The notes: generated by a model from the sequence alone, not told the origin. A stretch of DNA of 64,000 bases from Anastrepha obliqua (GCF_027943255.1 NC_072892.1:118375792-118439791); one strand, 5' to 3'. Shown: positions 33,660 through 45,341, counted from the stretch's first letter. Numbers and translations: made by a program.

Positions 33660-33860
33660 AAAGTGTTAAATAAAATAAGAAAAAAAGATTATAAGAAAAA
33701 AATATTATAAGAAAAAAAATTATAAGAAAAAAATATTATAAAAAAAAAAAATAAAAGAAAATATTATGAAAAAAATATTATTAAACAAAATGATAAAAAG
33801 AATATAATAAAAAAGATATTATTAAAAAAATGATAAAAAAGATATTTTAAAAAAATAATT
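33660..33860. repeat. A-rich tandem repeat
   Basis: Degenerate units of AGAAAAAAATATTATA type, about 20 bp each. Confidence 0.7.
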
Positions 33861-34165
33861 TCATTTGCTATCAATTGGAGAAATCCTTTTGAGGGTAATT
33901 GGAGAATTACTATTTTTTCAATTTGATATCTAAGAAAATCTCCATGTAGAAAAATGGCTTTTAATTTGACAAACGGCTAATACCGTTAATGAGAAGCTAT
34001 TGAGAATTACTGTAGGAGATTTCAGAATAGCATTTTATATCAAATGCTGATCTCAAACAAAGTGTTTTTGTTACTTATTATTTTGTTTATTTCTGTGGGT
34101 ACGTTGGGAAAGCTAAGCAATCGGGTCGACGAAAGGCCATTTCGACTATGAAGATGTATAAATAC

Positions 34166-34311
34166 AAAATTAATCACTCTGTCGGAAGATTTATAATTTT
34201 TGCAAATGGTCAAATAATCCGTCAAATTCCTTCACTCAAAATAGTTTTTTTTATTTAGTAAAAAAGTTATTCGATAACAAAATTGGGTGATTAATTTTGC
34301 GCCACCTTGCA
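34166..34311. mobile_element. TA-MITE family copy D (internally deleted)
   Basis: The right end GGGTGATTAATTTTGCGCCA, then CCTTGCA, is intact. The left part starts inside the repeat (AAAATTAATCACTCTGTCGG), followed by AAGATTTATAATTTTTGCAA as in copies A and B. Confidence 0.7.
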
Positions 34312-34860
34312 CCACGTGCTTTGCGTAAAAAAACGACCCAAATATTCTTCATAAAGGGTCTCCTTTTTTAATATAACAACACATAATTTTTTATCGCATA
34401 AATTTTTAATTCGCAAATAATCTGCAAATAAAACAAAAATATCACACATTTCACTCTTTCAAATAAAATACCACAATTTAGCAATTTTAAAGCTGATTTT
34501 CAAAAGAATTCTTTTTGTTTTAAAGATAAAACTCCTATCTTTGAAACACGCAACAAATTTGAAAATCGTTCGAAAAGTAACAAAACTATAACTTCTTAAT
34601 GTTGTAACTTGAAGAATTCCAATGAAAAATATACTAAACAAAGTACGAGTAATGGAGCAAAACTAAATGTATACTCGCGCTCTATGGATTACAATAAAAC
34701 AAAATTTCTATATGTGAACTCTTGCATATCTCTTTTTTGTAATTACTATTTAACGACTTCGAATATTTAGGACTGCATAATCGTTCATATGTTTGCTTGC
34801 TTATCAGTGCGAAAGTGTAGCTTTTTAACGATTAAACTAAATAATTAAGGCCATATTCAC
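34312..34860. other. No supported gene
   Basis: AT-rich, nothing recognised. Confidence 0.4.
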
Positions 34861-35356
34861 CCCAACAATTCTACAGTTGTGCTGTCTTCTTCAAGTAGTA
34901 ATGACTCAAAGCAAAACTGCAGTGCAAATTATGTTTTTTTTCTGCGACTATGTAAATATTTTTTCAGTTAAATTATGGAATCGATCTTCCGCATACCACC
35001 ACAGCAATAGAAAAGAAAAAAAATGCATAAAAATTTGTTATCAAAACCTGTGGTTTGTTCGTCAAATGTTCGGAAAGAAAATGATTTTCATTTATGAGAC
35101 TCATTTCTGGTTAAATGGATTAGTAAATGGGTAAAATTACCGGATTTGGAGCGACGAAAATCTACGGAAAATCAGGCGGCTACACATTTCGAAAATGTTA
35201 TTGTTTGGTGTGGATTTTGGTTCGATGGTGTCATCATTTCTTCAAAAATGCGCAAGCAGCTGCGCTCATTAACAATTTATGTCACTCAAAAGCATTCCAC
35301 TAGTACGCGGCACCTACAACGGTGCAGCGGAGACCATTTGCCTCAAATTGCATTTG
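34860..35356 (+). pseudogene. DD41D mariner fragment
   Basis: Plus strand, shifted frames: FIYETHFWLNGLVNG, YRIWSDENLR and, in another frame, VIVWCGFWFDGVIIS match the region around the first catalytic residue in DD41D transposases (compare AHFWLNG and TVWCGLHAGGVIG at 11 kb). Cut on its right by the DD34D mariner at 35359. Confidence 0.6.
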
Positions 35357-35358
35357 TA

Positions 35359-36263
35359 TCACCTTGATCAAAAAGCTCCTTGAATATATTCAGGAATTCA
35401 AAAAACAAGTTTATTACTCAAAAGTGACATTATTGCCTTACGTCAGCGTTGAATTCAGCTCTCGAAACATTTCTGGAACTTTATTTTCGGTGTAACCATC
35501 AGAGTCGTATTCGATTTTTTCATCAGTTCCTTTAGGCTGTGAAAACGGCTTCTCCATAGTAGTTTTTGACTCGATCAAATAGAAAAAAATCACAAGGAGC
35601 CGTATCATGGTATCAAGGAGCCGCTAGATGGTATTCTCCACTCAGTCGTCTAATATCTGGATTGAGTGTCATACTCACAAACCTACGTTTCGTCTCCAGT
35701 AATAATGCGTTTGTTGAATGTTGGGTCTGATGCAGCCTTCGAGATCATGTCTTTGGCGATATTAACGGGCTTTCTGTTTTCTATGAAATTGAGGTCCCAC
35801 TTTGCAGCAATACGGCACAAAGCCAAATCTATAACTGCAATGTCGTGAACGGATCCATAAGTAATGCTCAAGTGCTCTGCCAGCTCTTTGATGGCTAATT
35901 TGCGGTTATTGATCAACTTTTCTTGCACTTTATTGATGTTTTCGTCATCCTCGATGGGCTCACGATCTCTTCTGAAGCGATCTAGCCACTTGTGAACGGC
36001 TGTGTTCTTTAGAGTATCATTACCGAAAAAGTTTCCCAAGATTTCTAAAGTTTTCGCACCATTGAATGTATTTTTAACTCAAAATGTAATATAAGATTTT
36101 CTCAAGTCAGTGTAACATTTACAAATATCAAGCAATGGCGATAACATTTAGGTAGGAATGTTAATCGCAGTTGTGGCAACCTAATAAAAAACAAACAGAA
36201 CTCAAACGAGTCTACTTAGAACGTCACCTGGCAGTTGTACCCGGAACTTTTTGATCAAGGTGG
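35359..36263 (-). mobile_element. DD34D mariner, internally deleted, TIRs and TA present
   Basis: About 905 bp. The left end TCACCTTGATCAAAAAGCTC and the right end (complement of GAACTTTTTGATCAAGGTGG) are inverted, with TA at 35357-35358 and 36264-36265. Minus strand 36039-35683 encodes RFRRDREPIEDDENINKVQE, KLAIKELAEHLSITYGSVHD and NKRIITGDET (first catalytic Asp). Further down, ELMKKSNTTL and FQKCFESWIQR are C-terminal. The middle is missing. Inserted into the DD41D fragment to its left. Confidence 0.78.
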
Positions 36264-36269
36264 TATGCC

Positions 36270-36890
36270 CCATACATACTGCCAGCAAACGTCTTTAAAA
36301 AATGGAAAGGTGGAATCATGATTGAACTATTTTCTTATTTTTAATTTCAAAGCTCAATCGATTTTAGAGCTGTTCGATTTTCAAAAATAAAATAAGGTGT
36401 GTAATTCAAAGCTTGACCAGAGGTTTTATTTTTAGAAATTAGAACTCGACCGCTATACAGGGTAATTTGAAATTTAGTGAAATGAAAAACCGACACTCTG
36501 GGAGATTTATTTTCACTCCGTAACGGTTGCACAGATTAAGATGAAATTTAGCTCACGGATCGCTTATAACACGGACTAACATTTGGAATATATTTTAGGC
36601 TTTAAAAGGGGCTCAATTAAAATTAGAAATTGTGATTTATAGTTAGCAGCAGATCTTTAATATGAAAGTTTATAATTAAATTTAAATCTTACATATCAAG
36701 TACCAGTACGGGAACGTGAGGCAGGCCGTGAGTAGAGTTTGCTGTATCTTCAGAAAAGTCAAAAATTGACAAAATATTGGATGAGCATAGAGCAGAAGCG
36801 ATTAGTTACACAACGCGGAACGTAACGACATTTCTACTTCTAATTAATCTCTTTGATTTACCAATAGTTAATATTTTGTGAGTTATTTAT
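36270..36890. other. No supported gene
   Basis: AT-rich, nothing recognised. Confidence 0.4.
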
Positions 36891-36899
36891 TTACAATAC

Positions 36900-37185
36900 T
36901 TCGTTGAACGAGGAACTCATTCTTAGGCAAATCAAATGCAGAAAGTGGCGATGGATAGGTCAAACATTGAGAAAACCACCAGAAGCATCACGAGAATGGC
37001 TCTGGACTGGAACCCGCAAGGGAGCAGAGATGGCGGTCGACCAAAAACATTTGGAGAAGGTCGATGCTGCGCGAACTAGCAGATGCTGACATCTCATAGG
37101 ACGGTGCAAAAACAACAGCACAGAACCGTGTACGATGGAAGAGTCTTGTCGAGGACCTATGCTCCCGAGAGGAGTGATCAAGGAA
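36900..37185 (+). pseudogene. LINE ORF2 C-terminal relic
   Basis: RQIKCRKWRWIGQTLRKPPE, then in shifted frames WNPQGSRDGGRP and RVRWKSLVEDLCSRE, match the conserved C-terminal end of a widespread LINE group ('R.RWIGH.LR.........WNP.G.R.RGRP...'). Two or more frameshifts. Clade not determined. Confidence 0.6.
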
Positions 37186-37491
37186 AAAAAAAATTATTGC
37201 GTTGTCTAACTATTACTTTTACCATATTTTGGAAGGTTTATTATCTGAAGAAGCCTTAGAAATTCACACAAAAACTTTAGAAAATTACTCATACTTGAAA
37301 AACTGGAAGAGTACACACAGAAAGAACTTAAAACAAGGAAACAAATGATCAAGGGTTCCGATTTAAGTACTAAGCAATACATTCTTGAAAATTAAGAAAT
37401 AGATAAAAGCATGGAACTCCTTGCATCAATTATAGGTTCCTCCTCTGAGAATTTAAGTTCAGAAACTGATACAGAATACACAATGAATATA

Positions 37492-38921
37492 TCAGGTCAG
37501 TCCATAAGTTCGTGCGTTTTTTAAAGGTGGTTTTCAAATTAATAAAAAAGATGTTTAAATTATTTATTAATCAATAATATATTTTCCTTCATTATTGACG
37601 ATGTCTTCCCAACGTTTAGGCAAATTTTTAATTCCCTGCTCAAAAAATTTTTTGTTCTTGGAGCCAAAATACGCTTCGATATCCCTTTTTATAGCTTCTT
37701 TTGAGGAGTAGTTCTTGTTACTCATATGGGATTGAAGTCCACGGAAAAGGTTATAATCACAAGGAGCAATATCCGGAGAGTATGATGGATGCGGCATTAG
37801 CTCCCATCCGAGCTCGTTCAGCTTGCCTAATGCTTGCCTTGCGGTATGAGGTCTTGCGTTGACGTGGTGAAACAAAACTTTGCGTGTATTCACTAAAGAC
37901 GTCCGATTTTTATTAAGTGCCTCATTCAGGTTTAATAGCTGATGGGAATAATAATCAGCAGTTATGTTGTTGTTGTTGTTGTTGTAACGGCATAAACCTT
38001 CCCCATACTTATATTACATACGGGGAATGCTGCTGGAGTGACAGTCCTTGGCCTGATATAAATCCGGGTCGTTTCGGTAACGTAGAACCGACTGTCGTGG
38101 AAACGATAATCAGCAGTTATCGTCTGGTTTGGTTGCAGAAGTTCATAATAAACAATACCGGCCATATCTCACCTAATAGACAGGAGAATCTTCTTGGGGA
38201 AAAGGCCATCTCTAGGGATCGGTTCTGGTGTTTCATCTTTATCTAACCATTAGCGTTTGTGAACAGGATTATTGTAAAGGACCCATTTTTCATCACCAGT
38301 AACGATACGGTTCAAAAAACTTTCATTTTCAAGCCGTTGCAGCAGCTGAGAACACACATTCATTCTCTGCTGAAGGTTGGCGACGGAAAGTCTATGCGGA
38401 ACCCATTTTCCCAACTTTGAAACCTTTCCCAACTGAACCAGATGACTGTGAACTGTTCCATGCGATGAATTAAACCTCTGAGCTATCATATCGACTGTCA
38501 AATTTGGCTTAGCTTCCACGAGTTCGAGCAAGGCGTCGGAGTTAAAGATTTCAGGACGACCAGCGCGCGGGACATCCTCCATGTCGCAGTTACCACTTCG
38601 GAATTTTGAAAACCACTTTTGCGCAGTCCTTACACTCACGGTATCTCCGTGAACAGTGTTTATTTCTGCAGCAGCATTTGGATTATTACCACTTTTATAA
38701 AAAAATACAAAATATGCCTTTTATACGCGTTCGGAAATTTCATTTTATTTTTTAACAACACGTGCTTCTATCCGCGATTAAAATCACTTGTTGAATGCAC
38801 AATATATCAACAAAAAAATATAAATAGTTCCGTTATATTCCGCGAATAATTTTTTGTATGCAAAAATCGTACAAAAGTGCAATTATGGGTAAAATACGCA
38901 CGAACTTATGGCCTGACCTGA
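37492..38921 (-). mobile_element. Full-length DD34D mariner, split by a retroposon
   Basis: Inverted ends of about 30 bp (left TCAGGTCAGTCCATAAGTTC; right complement of GAACTTATGGCCTGACCTGA) with TA on both sides (37490-37491, 38922-38923). Removing the 155 bp added by the retroposon at 37966-38105 and its target copy leaves 1,275 bp, the normal mariner length. Minus-strand transposase: NAYKRHILYFF, KSGNNPNAAAEINTVHGDT, SVRTAQKWFSKFRSGNCDME, NRIVTGDEKWV (first Asp), HHVNARPHTARQ, SYSPDIAPCDYNLF (third Asp, 34 residues on). The second catalytic Asp is Val. There is also a frameshift near 38695 and a stop after NPVHKR, so it is inactive. Confidence 0.87.
37966..38105 (-). mobile_element. (CAA)n-tailed 140-bp retroposon, copy 2, 15-bp target duplication
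   Basis: Inserted in the mariner and flanked by a perfect 15-bp direct repeat ATAATCAGCAGTTAT (37951-37965 and 38106-38120). The minus strand begins CGTTTCCACGACAGTCGGTT and ends in six ACA/CAA-type units. The body has three potential hairpins: CGGTAACGTAGAACCG, TGATATAAATCCGG (imperfect), and TTCCCC paired with GGGGAA. Length, tail and long target duplication indicate target-primed reverse transcription, hence a SINE-like element. No clear tRNA A and B boxes. A second copy is at 32063. Confidence 0.85.
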
Positions 38922-38923
38922 TA

Positions 38924-39765
38924 CATACAGCTACGGCTATCGGTACGGCGTTATGGTGCGGCCACTATAATCATTTACAGTGACGCACATATGCATGTTT
39001 GATCAGAACAGCTGATTGCTATGGTTACGGTTATGGGTCAGGTTAAGAACGCGTGCATTGTAATGTTTGACAGATTTTGCCTGTATTCATTTCGATGTAT
39101 TCATACTATGAAGTCTGCCAAGGCATATCTAAAGAAGGTGCTGTGTTTAAAGTTTTTGATTGCTTGTTCTTCAACTCGCCCTTAATTTTGAAATGTCAGT
39201 AAAACGGAATGACGGAAAGTTGTTGTTGTGTTGTGAATGCGTGACAAACTAATGTTACCTATTTGTCATGCATTCCATTTTTCTATTATCTTTCGCTTGG
39301 CATTTCTTATTTTAAAAATGTAGTTGTTGCTCGAATGCTATCACACTAAATAAATTTATCTTGAAGCCTACTCTTGACGATGTATCGAGTTGTTAAAAGT
39401 ACCGTTGATGTTCCCGATACGCAACAAACCAACACCAACAACCAAAGCATCACTCACAAAGCGAAGAAAAGTAAATTTTAATGAAATTGTTTTTTGTCAT
39501 TTTGAGATATTTGTATTCAATATTTACAGAGTTTTTGATATTCTAATGAATGTTCATCACCAGGTTTTGATATTCTAATGAATGATCAAAACGTCAATAA
39601 TATTTTTCTGAGCCAATGTTCTTAGTCTTGCCATAAATTCTGTGGCAAATTTTACAACACATACGGCGAGAACAAATTCGCAGAAAAAAGTTTCGTTATT
39701 TTTGCTTTTGTCCGTATGCATTGTCTACTTATAAATTATAGAAAAAACATATGCCCAGGGCAATA
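38924..39765. other. Mostly unassigned; repeat end at 38938-39050
   Basis: 38938-39050 (GCGTTATGGTGCGGCC; TTACAGTGACGCACATATG) resembles the right end of the repeated MADF-like segments at 41.33 and 55.99 kb. The remainder shows nothing recognisable. Confidence 0.45.
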
Positions 39766-39769
39766 AATG

Positions 39770-40010
39770 TATGCACCAGACCCATGTCAAGACTAATTAG
39801 AGATGATCTCCACATGAAAAAGCCTTCCGTCGCTCAACTGGTCATCTTTTGACAACGCGTTTGATGAAAATTATACTCGACAGAGCTTCTTCGGTGGCAT
39901 GCGGTGAACGGCCATGAAAATATTCTTTTCACAGATGAGAAAATGTTCACAATTGAAAAAGTTTTTATTAACCAAAACGACAAAATCTATGCTAAAACTT
40001 CTAAAGATGC
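39770..40010 (+). pseudogene. DD37D mariner fragment
   Basis: Plus strand: MSRLIRDDLHMKK, RWHAVNGHENILFTDEKMFT and KVFINQNDKIYAKTS, in two frames, match the DD37D transposase at 12.4-13.5 kb around the first catalytic Asp. Truncated at both ends. Confidence 0.7.
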
Positions 40011-40011
40011 A

Positions 40012-40345
40012 AAGAGGAGCAGCATATCGCAAAATTGGTGTCTACTTTGAAGGAAATAATCGTCCGAATGAATCGACAGTTCAAAGGCTGGTGAACAAAT
40101 GTCAAGAAACTGGGTTTGTCAGGGATAGAAAAAAAAACTGGCAGTCCAGACTAAGGTTTTTTTAAAGTAAAGTCTATGTGAATAAGCCAACAACGATTCC
40201 TGAGCTGAAACACAACATTCAGATCGAGATTGCTGAACTCAATGTGAAAATGCGTGAGCGAACCCTTGAAAATTTTAATTCTCATGAGACAGCCTGTGGA
40301 CGTGCTCGAGGTGGACGTTTAAATGCCATTTTTCACACATAATTG
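40012..40345 (+). pseudogene. Deleted DD41D-like mariner (family M2)
   Basis: Plus strand: RKIGVYFEGNNRPNESTVQR and LVNKCQETGFVRDRKK (N-terminal), directly joined to SKVYVNKPTTIPELKHNIQI, EIAELNVKMRERTLENF and ARGGRLNAIFH (C-terminal). The whole catalytic core is deleted. Related to the minus-strand copy at 25.1-25.6 kb. Confidence 0.68.
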
Positions 40346-40439
40346 TTAAGAGCCGTATTTTGAATGAAAATAGCGCAGTATGAAAAAATCTAAATTTTTA
40401 TATTATTTATTTTTAAACTACATCTACCAGGAGCTAAAG

Positions 40440-41460
40440 ATCAGAATTATTTACATGCTAATTAAACAAAAATATACTCACTTTGGTGTTAAACAAAAAA
40501 ATATTCCTGGTCTTCTGCCTGAGCTTCCATCAATATTCCCGTGCGCCGTTGCGTATTCGAGGCTTACGTTTTCGTTTTCATTTTGGCAATAGCTGAACAA
40601 ATCATTATTTCAGTGGAGGATTTTCCCCAGCCGGTGGAGGATTTTGCTGATGGTCACGCGAATGTTGATGATCACGTGGCTGTTTATGGTTATGCGGATA
40701 TTGATGCTCTTGGCGGTTCATTTCATTAGGTGCACTCTCATGGGATGGCAGTGAGTCACTTCCGTGTGCCACTTGAAAATCACGTGAATCAGAATCCATC
40801 GACTCTTCTGCCGTATTCTGTAGAAAATTGATACTTTTTGATTGTCCTAAATAGGCGTAAATGCAATAATAAAGCATTTAACTTACGGACGTTTTTTTAT
40901 ATCAGACATTAGAAACTGCAGTCGCTTGAACAGCACCATTGTCTACCAGTCGTAGCACCACTTCCAGATACATTTTGCCCATTTCGGATTTCTTTAGCAA
41001 AACGCTCCCAAAAGTTTCCCCATCGCTTTACAGCAAGATTTTCTACATACATCAAAAATAATCAAGCAGTGACAATGACACAATAACATTGTACTCCCTT
41101 ATTATTTTCCTTCAAGGCCTAAATTACTCGTAATTTTTTACTACTGGCGTTTTTGAAATTTGTATCTATTTTCTCATAAAAACACAGATAATTTTTTACT
41201 AAGTCAATTCATTTCTCATCGTTCATTTCTCACATTCAAATCTTTATTGCAAATATCAAAACAAATGTCCAGTATTTTACAGCTGCTTATGGATATGGGG
41301 AAAAACCAAAATTCAATAGATACATACGGCTAGGGTCATGGCTACGACGCTATAGTGCGGTACCTAGAAACGTTTACGGTGACGCCCATATGTCTAAACT
41401 GGCTTAATGGTTTAAAACAGGTTGCCCGCCTAAATGCGTTGTATTTGATCTGTTTTGACA
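40440..41460 (-). repeat. Repeated segment copy 1 with spliced MADF-like coding relic
   Basis: About 1 kb, closely matching 55120-56130. On the minus strand 41045-40900 reads YVENLAVKRWGNFWERFAKE and, in another frame, MVLFKRLQFLMSDIKKRP, ending at a GTAAGT donor (about 40888). After acceptor CTACAG it continues NTAEESMDSDSRDFQVAHGS to LPSHESAPNEMNRQEH and a His/Gln-rich tail (stop near 40605). The small second protein of PIF/Harbinger elements has comparable features, but this link is inference. Near the right end, GGTCATGGCTACGACGCTAT resembles the left end of copy 2 in inverted form. Confidence 0.55.
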
Positions 41461-41904
41461 CCACCGAAAGATGTACAAAAGAAAAAGAAAAAAGTAGGTA
41501 CAAAATCGTTTTTTTACCATAATCGCTTTTACAGGGCAATCAACCTTGAGATTGCTGAGTGTGAAGAAAATGTACAATTACAATTTTCGACATTTCGGCA
41601 ACAGATATTAGATCTGTTCATGAAGCAAATAGTTTGTGACAATTATCAAACAAATAATAATAATAAAACAATAATTAACAAATTATCACGTTTTGGTTTT
41701 CATATACGCAACAAACCTGCAAAGTACGGAAAAGTGAGAGAGCAAAATGAAATTTCATTTTGAGGTCAAGGTGCAAGTTTTGCAAGTGAGGAAATAATAA
41801 TAATAAAAATAAATAATAAAATTCAACAATATTTCAATTAAAACTATAAGGCATTGTAGAAATTAATTCTCAGTCTCTCATTCTCATATCACTTCAAAGA
41901 TATA

Positions 41905-42530
41905 CAGTCTGTGCCAGAAAAAGGGAGCCGCGATTATTCATGAAGTATAAAAGATATATATTTAAAATTTTTTTTTACATAAAAGTATGTACAAAACTAC
42001 GAGTCGCAATTACTCAATAAGCCATGTAGTCTCCATCGTTGTCGGGTATAGACTGGAATCTTCTTCATTCTTTAAACCAGCTTTTCTGCATAGCTCGTCG
42101 ACAAACAGGACTAGATTTTGCGAACTTGACGCACGAGGGCTGGACTTGAGGCAAGATGCGTTTTCATAGTTCCCCACACATTTCCAATGGGATTGGCGTC
42201 TGGGGACTGGGAAGTCCAGTCCAATACTGTGACGCCATTTTCTTGTTTTGTTGTTTCTTAGTGTGTTTTTCTGAGAGCAGTGGCTTTGATGATGGGGGAC
42301 GGTAGGATATGTTAGCTTCAGTCGACGTTCCATGGCATTGATACTCCCATCTATTCCCTTTTTAGCAAGAATTGTGCATACTTGGCGTAGTCACAAGGAA
42401 GGGTCTCGCTTAAAAAGATGAACGATCTCTTTACTCTGCTTTTTTGTCGTCACACGCTTACACCCGCGCTCGGAAAAGTCATCAACATTTTTGTACACTT
42501 ATACCGCTGATTCCACATCACAACAAACTT
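41905..42530 (-). pseudogene. Tc1-like transposase relic with one TIR
   Basis: Minus strand: VTTKKQSKEIVHLFKRDPSL, VCTILAKKGIDG and AMERRLKLTYPTV at the 5' side. Then, in a shifted frame, LDWTSQSPDANPIGNVWGTM carries the third catalytic region of Tc1 (SPD.NPI.NVWG). The left end, ACAGTCTGTGCCAGAAAAAG (41905), is a plausible TIR. The right TIR was not found. Several frameshifts. Confidence 0.65.
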
Positions 42531-42789
42531 TTTTGATTTTTTAATTACGTTTGCAGACGCGGCGTAAGATAATTTCGGCTCTCTCGAATGCGTACATAAA
42601 AATACAGCCTCAAAACGCTGCGCGTACATCTCACTCAGTTTTGGTTCGTTGCGTTTACGAGAAAGTTTCGAACGATACTAACCTGAGTTAGCACTGGCGT
42701 CGTAGCCCTTGAGTGGGACTATTACGCAGCAGAAAGCAGAACGAAATATGTATATCTTGAAGTAAAACACCGGTTCTTTTGTACATACA

Positions 42790-43500
42790 TATATTTACTT
42801 TTTGAGGAAATCGACCAGCGTCTTCAAAAGATCGAATTTCCCCCTTTCTATCGGGACTTTCCGTTCTGCTCTTTCTTCTTTTTTCATGCTTTCTTCCAGC
42901 ATTTTAAACGATTGACCTTCGGATCTCTTTTTCTCATCTATATTCTGCTCCAGGGTCGTTTTTTTTGTTTGTGGATGTAGATGAAATGTTTTCTTTTAAA
43001 TATACGTGTATAAAATAAAGATATTTACGAGTTAAATAAATATCCTATATATATATAATATAAAATTAAATTAAAAGCTACCTGGTGTTAAGGTTATGCC
43101 ATCTTCTAAATCGCTGATTTCATTCACAGCTTCACTGTCTAAGACAGCCTCTGGCTAACTTGATCTTCTTTCTTTGAATATTTCGTCGATTTTACCTTTT
43201 ATTAGTTGAAAAATATTGAAAACTGTTTTGTCATATAACAAAAGCCTTTTCAAAACTCACAGCTGATTATGTCTCTTACTTTAGAGATGAGGTTTCCGGG
43301 CTTTCACAGCTACCACCTATTTGGTAAAAAAGCAGAAGACAACATTTAAGGGTAGACAAGAAAACAACATAAATATAGAAAACTAGACAATCCATCTCAT
43401 ACGTATTGGGTTCATATTTTGTGAGAGCGCAGCAAAGTTCGAACAAATGCAAAGAACGAGAAAGAGAAAATCGAATGTATCGTGCAATCAATAGAAAGAA
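42790..43500 (-). pseudogene. Possible spliced coding relic, unknown
   Basis: Minus-strand pieces read as exons: GGSCESPETSSLK (ends near a GTAAGA at about 43274), then GKIDEIFKERRSS with a stop, EAVLDSEAVNEISDLEDGIT (43190-43085), then TTLEQNIDEKKRSEGQSFKM and EERAERKVPIERGKFDLLKT, VDFLKK and stop near 42800. The last piece looks like a coiled-coil C-terminus. It may be a degenerate transposon-encoded or host protein. I cannot name it. Confidence 0.3.
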
Positions 43501-43609
43501 CAGCTCATGTTTTGGAATTAGTTAGGCTAGTGAGTAATAGTTTTAATTCTTTCTAACTTAAATATTTATTAATTTTTGATTTAAAAACTCGATTCTCAAA
43601 GTTGTTGTA

Positions 43610-43830
43610 TTAATTAATTTGAAATATAACACTTGGGGTGAAAGTCCCGGGACTAACAAAGAAAACACGTTGTTTTGGTTTAAAATTAGCAACGTAATTT
43701 CTATCAAGAATAACGTAATTATTCCAGCGCAGCTCTAACATCTCAATACCACTTTTGTAGAACGATTTATCTTTTGCCTCAAAATACATTGTTTTGAAAA
43801 TATTAAAAGCGGCGTCATTCTTAACACAAT
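43610..43830 (-). pseudogene. DD34D mariner C-terminal fragment
   Basis: Minus strand KTMYFEAKDKSFYKSGIEML, then ELRWNNYVILDRNYV, has the 'f....G...L..RW..cv...G.YV' end of mariner transposases. GTGAAAGTCCCGGGACT (43636-43652) may be its TIR. The rest is missing. Confidence 0.5.
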
Positions 43831-44039
43831 AACTCAAGAAGAACTCATGAATTTTCAACAGCTGTCTTTTTAAATTTAGTACTAACTGAAAACTGGGAAG
43901 GGTGCAAAGGACTGCATGTATTGGCATCACCGGAGCATGTAAAATTTGCCCCAGTGCTGCCCTGAATGTCTTTTTGCACTTACTTCCCATCGACTTTTAA
44001 GTTATTTCCGTCGCAGCTTAAAGTGCAATCAGGTTAAAG

Positions 44040-45118
44040 GAGGTTGGCTCCTGGAGGCAATCTCTCAAGGGACATGGTAGCGTTTTCGGGCAGTTAACAC
44101 CGTATTTCTCCGAACTTCGAACAGATCTCCCTATGTGCAAACTAGAGTTTGAGGGTCGTGCTAGGGCAATCTTTTCAAATAGGCAAGAAAGCTGCACCGA
44201 AGCTTGCACCTCTGTCTTCACTGACGGTTCCAAGATGGAATCGGGAGTCGGAGCAGTGGTTTTCTCTAAATCAGCCAATTTATCTATCTCCTTTAAACTG
44301 CCGAACACTGCTAGTGTTTTTTAAGCAGAAGTCTTTGCGATTCTCAGGCATGCAAAATGCTTATGGAACGTGGAAGCGAGGGAGATATTACCATTTTCTC
44401 CGATAGTCAAGCCGCTATTAATGCTCTGACGACGCCATGGTGCAGAACGAAAACTCCTGTAAGGAGGAGATCCAATTTCTTGGGTGTGCAGATAACATTC
44501 CTCGAACTGGGTTCTAGGGAACTGGGACATAGGAATATAGAGGGAAATGAAATTGCTGATGAGCTTGCCAGGAAGGGGATTGAATTGGTCTTAGAGACCT
44601 CCTACCCGATCATCGGCAACATCAGAACTGCACAAAATGCTTCTCAGGAAAGCGCAGAGATGGAACAAAGATTGAACTCCGTTTCTTCATGTGATATTTA
44701 GAAAACCCTTTGGCCTCAGTTCATCATACCGAGGACTCAGCAAGTCTTGGGAACTCCATATTATTCAATTTCCCAACTCGTAGAAGTGTTTACCGGTCAT
44801 TGGACGATCGGAACACACGTGGAACAGCCAGGTTTACCATTTAACCCCCATTGCAAAAGCTGTGGTATCCTTACAGAGAAGAAGACTGTTGAGCACTTTC
44901 TCTGTGAATATCAGGTTTGGCAGCTAGACAATTAATTAATCATTGGGTGCTCATTTCTTCGAGAGCCTATCTAACTCCCATCAATCTTCTCCACTATATC
45001 AACAGATCTGGCTGGCTGTAGATATCTGCGTGTTGAAGGTCTCAAAACGGCGCTTCAGGGCTAGTTGAGGAATACCAGACCGGCACTTCAACCATTTCCC
45101 CTACCTTCCTACCTACTA
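44040..45118 (+). pseudogene. LINE 3' end: RNase H and Cys-His knuckle
   Basis: Plus strand. RNase H: SVFTDGSKMESGVGAVVFSK, FSDSQAAINAL, GHRNIEGNEIADELARKGIE. Then WPQFIIPRTQQVLGTPYYSI, FTGHWTIGTHVEQPGLPF and HCKSCGILTEKKTVEHFLC. Frames shift at least three times and one stop interrupts VFQAEV. The 3' end at about 45118 has a CTACCTTCCTACCTACT tail. Same family as 17415-17990. 5'-truncated. Confidence 0.72.
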
Positions 45119-45341
45119 ACTGAAAAAGAGGCCAATACAATAAAACTAGTGTCGTCTATGTTTTAGGCTCGCGACTTTTCCGCCCTTGTGTTATTTTGTG
45201 GGTACCAAAAAGTAATGCAAACTTTGTTGCAATTGATTACTGCACTGGAATCTAGAATCACCCCACGCATATCTGAATATAACGCGTGGATTAACTAATT
45301 TCAGTTTTAAATTTGTGAGGCCTATTTAGTCCTCTATTATT

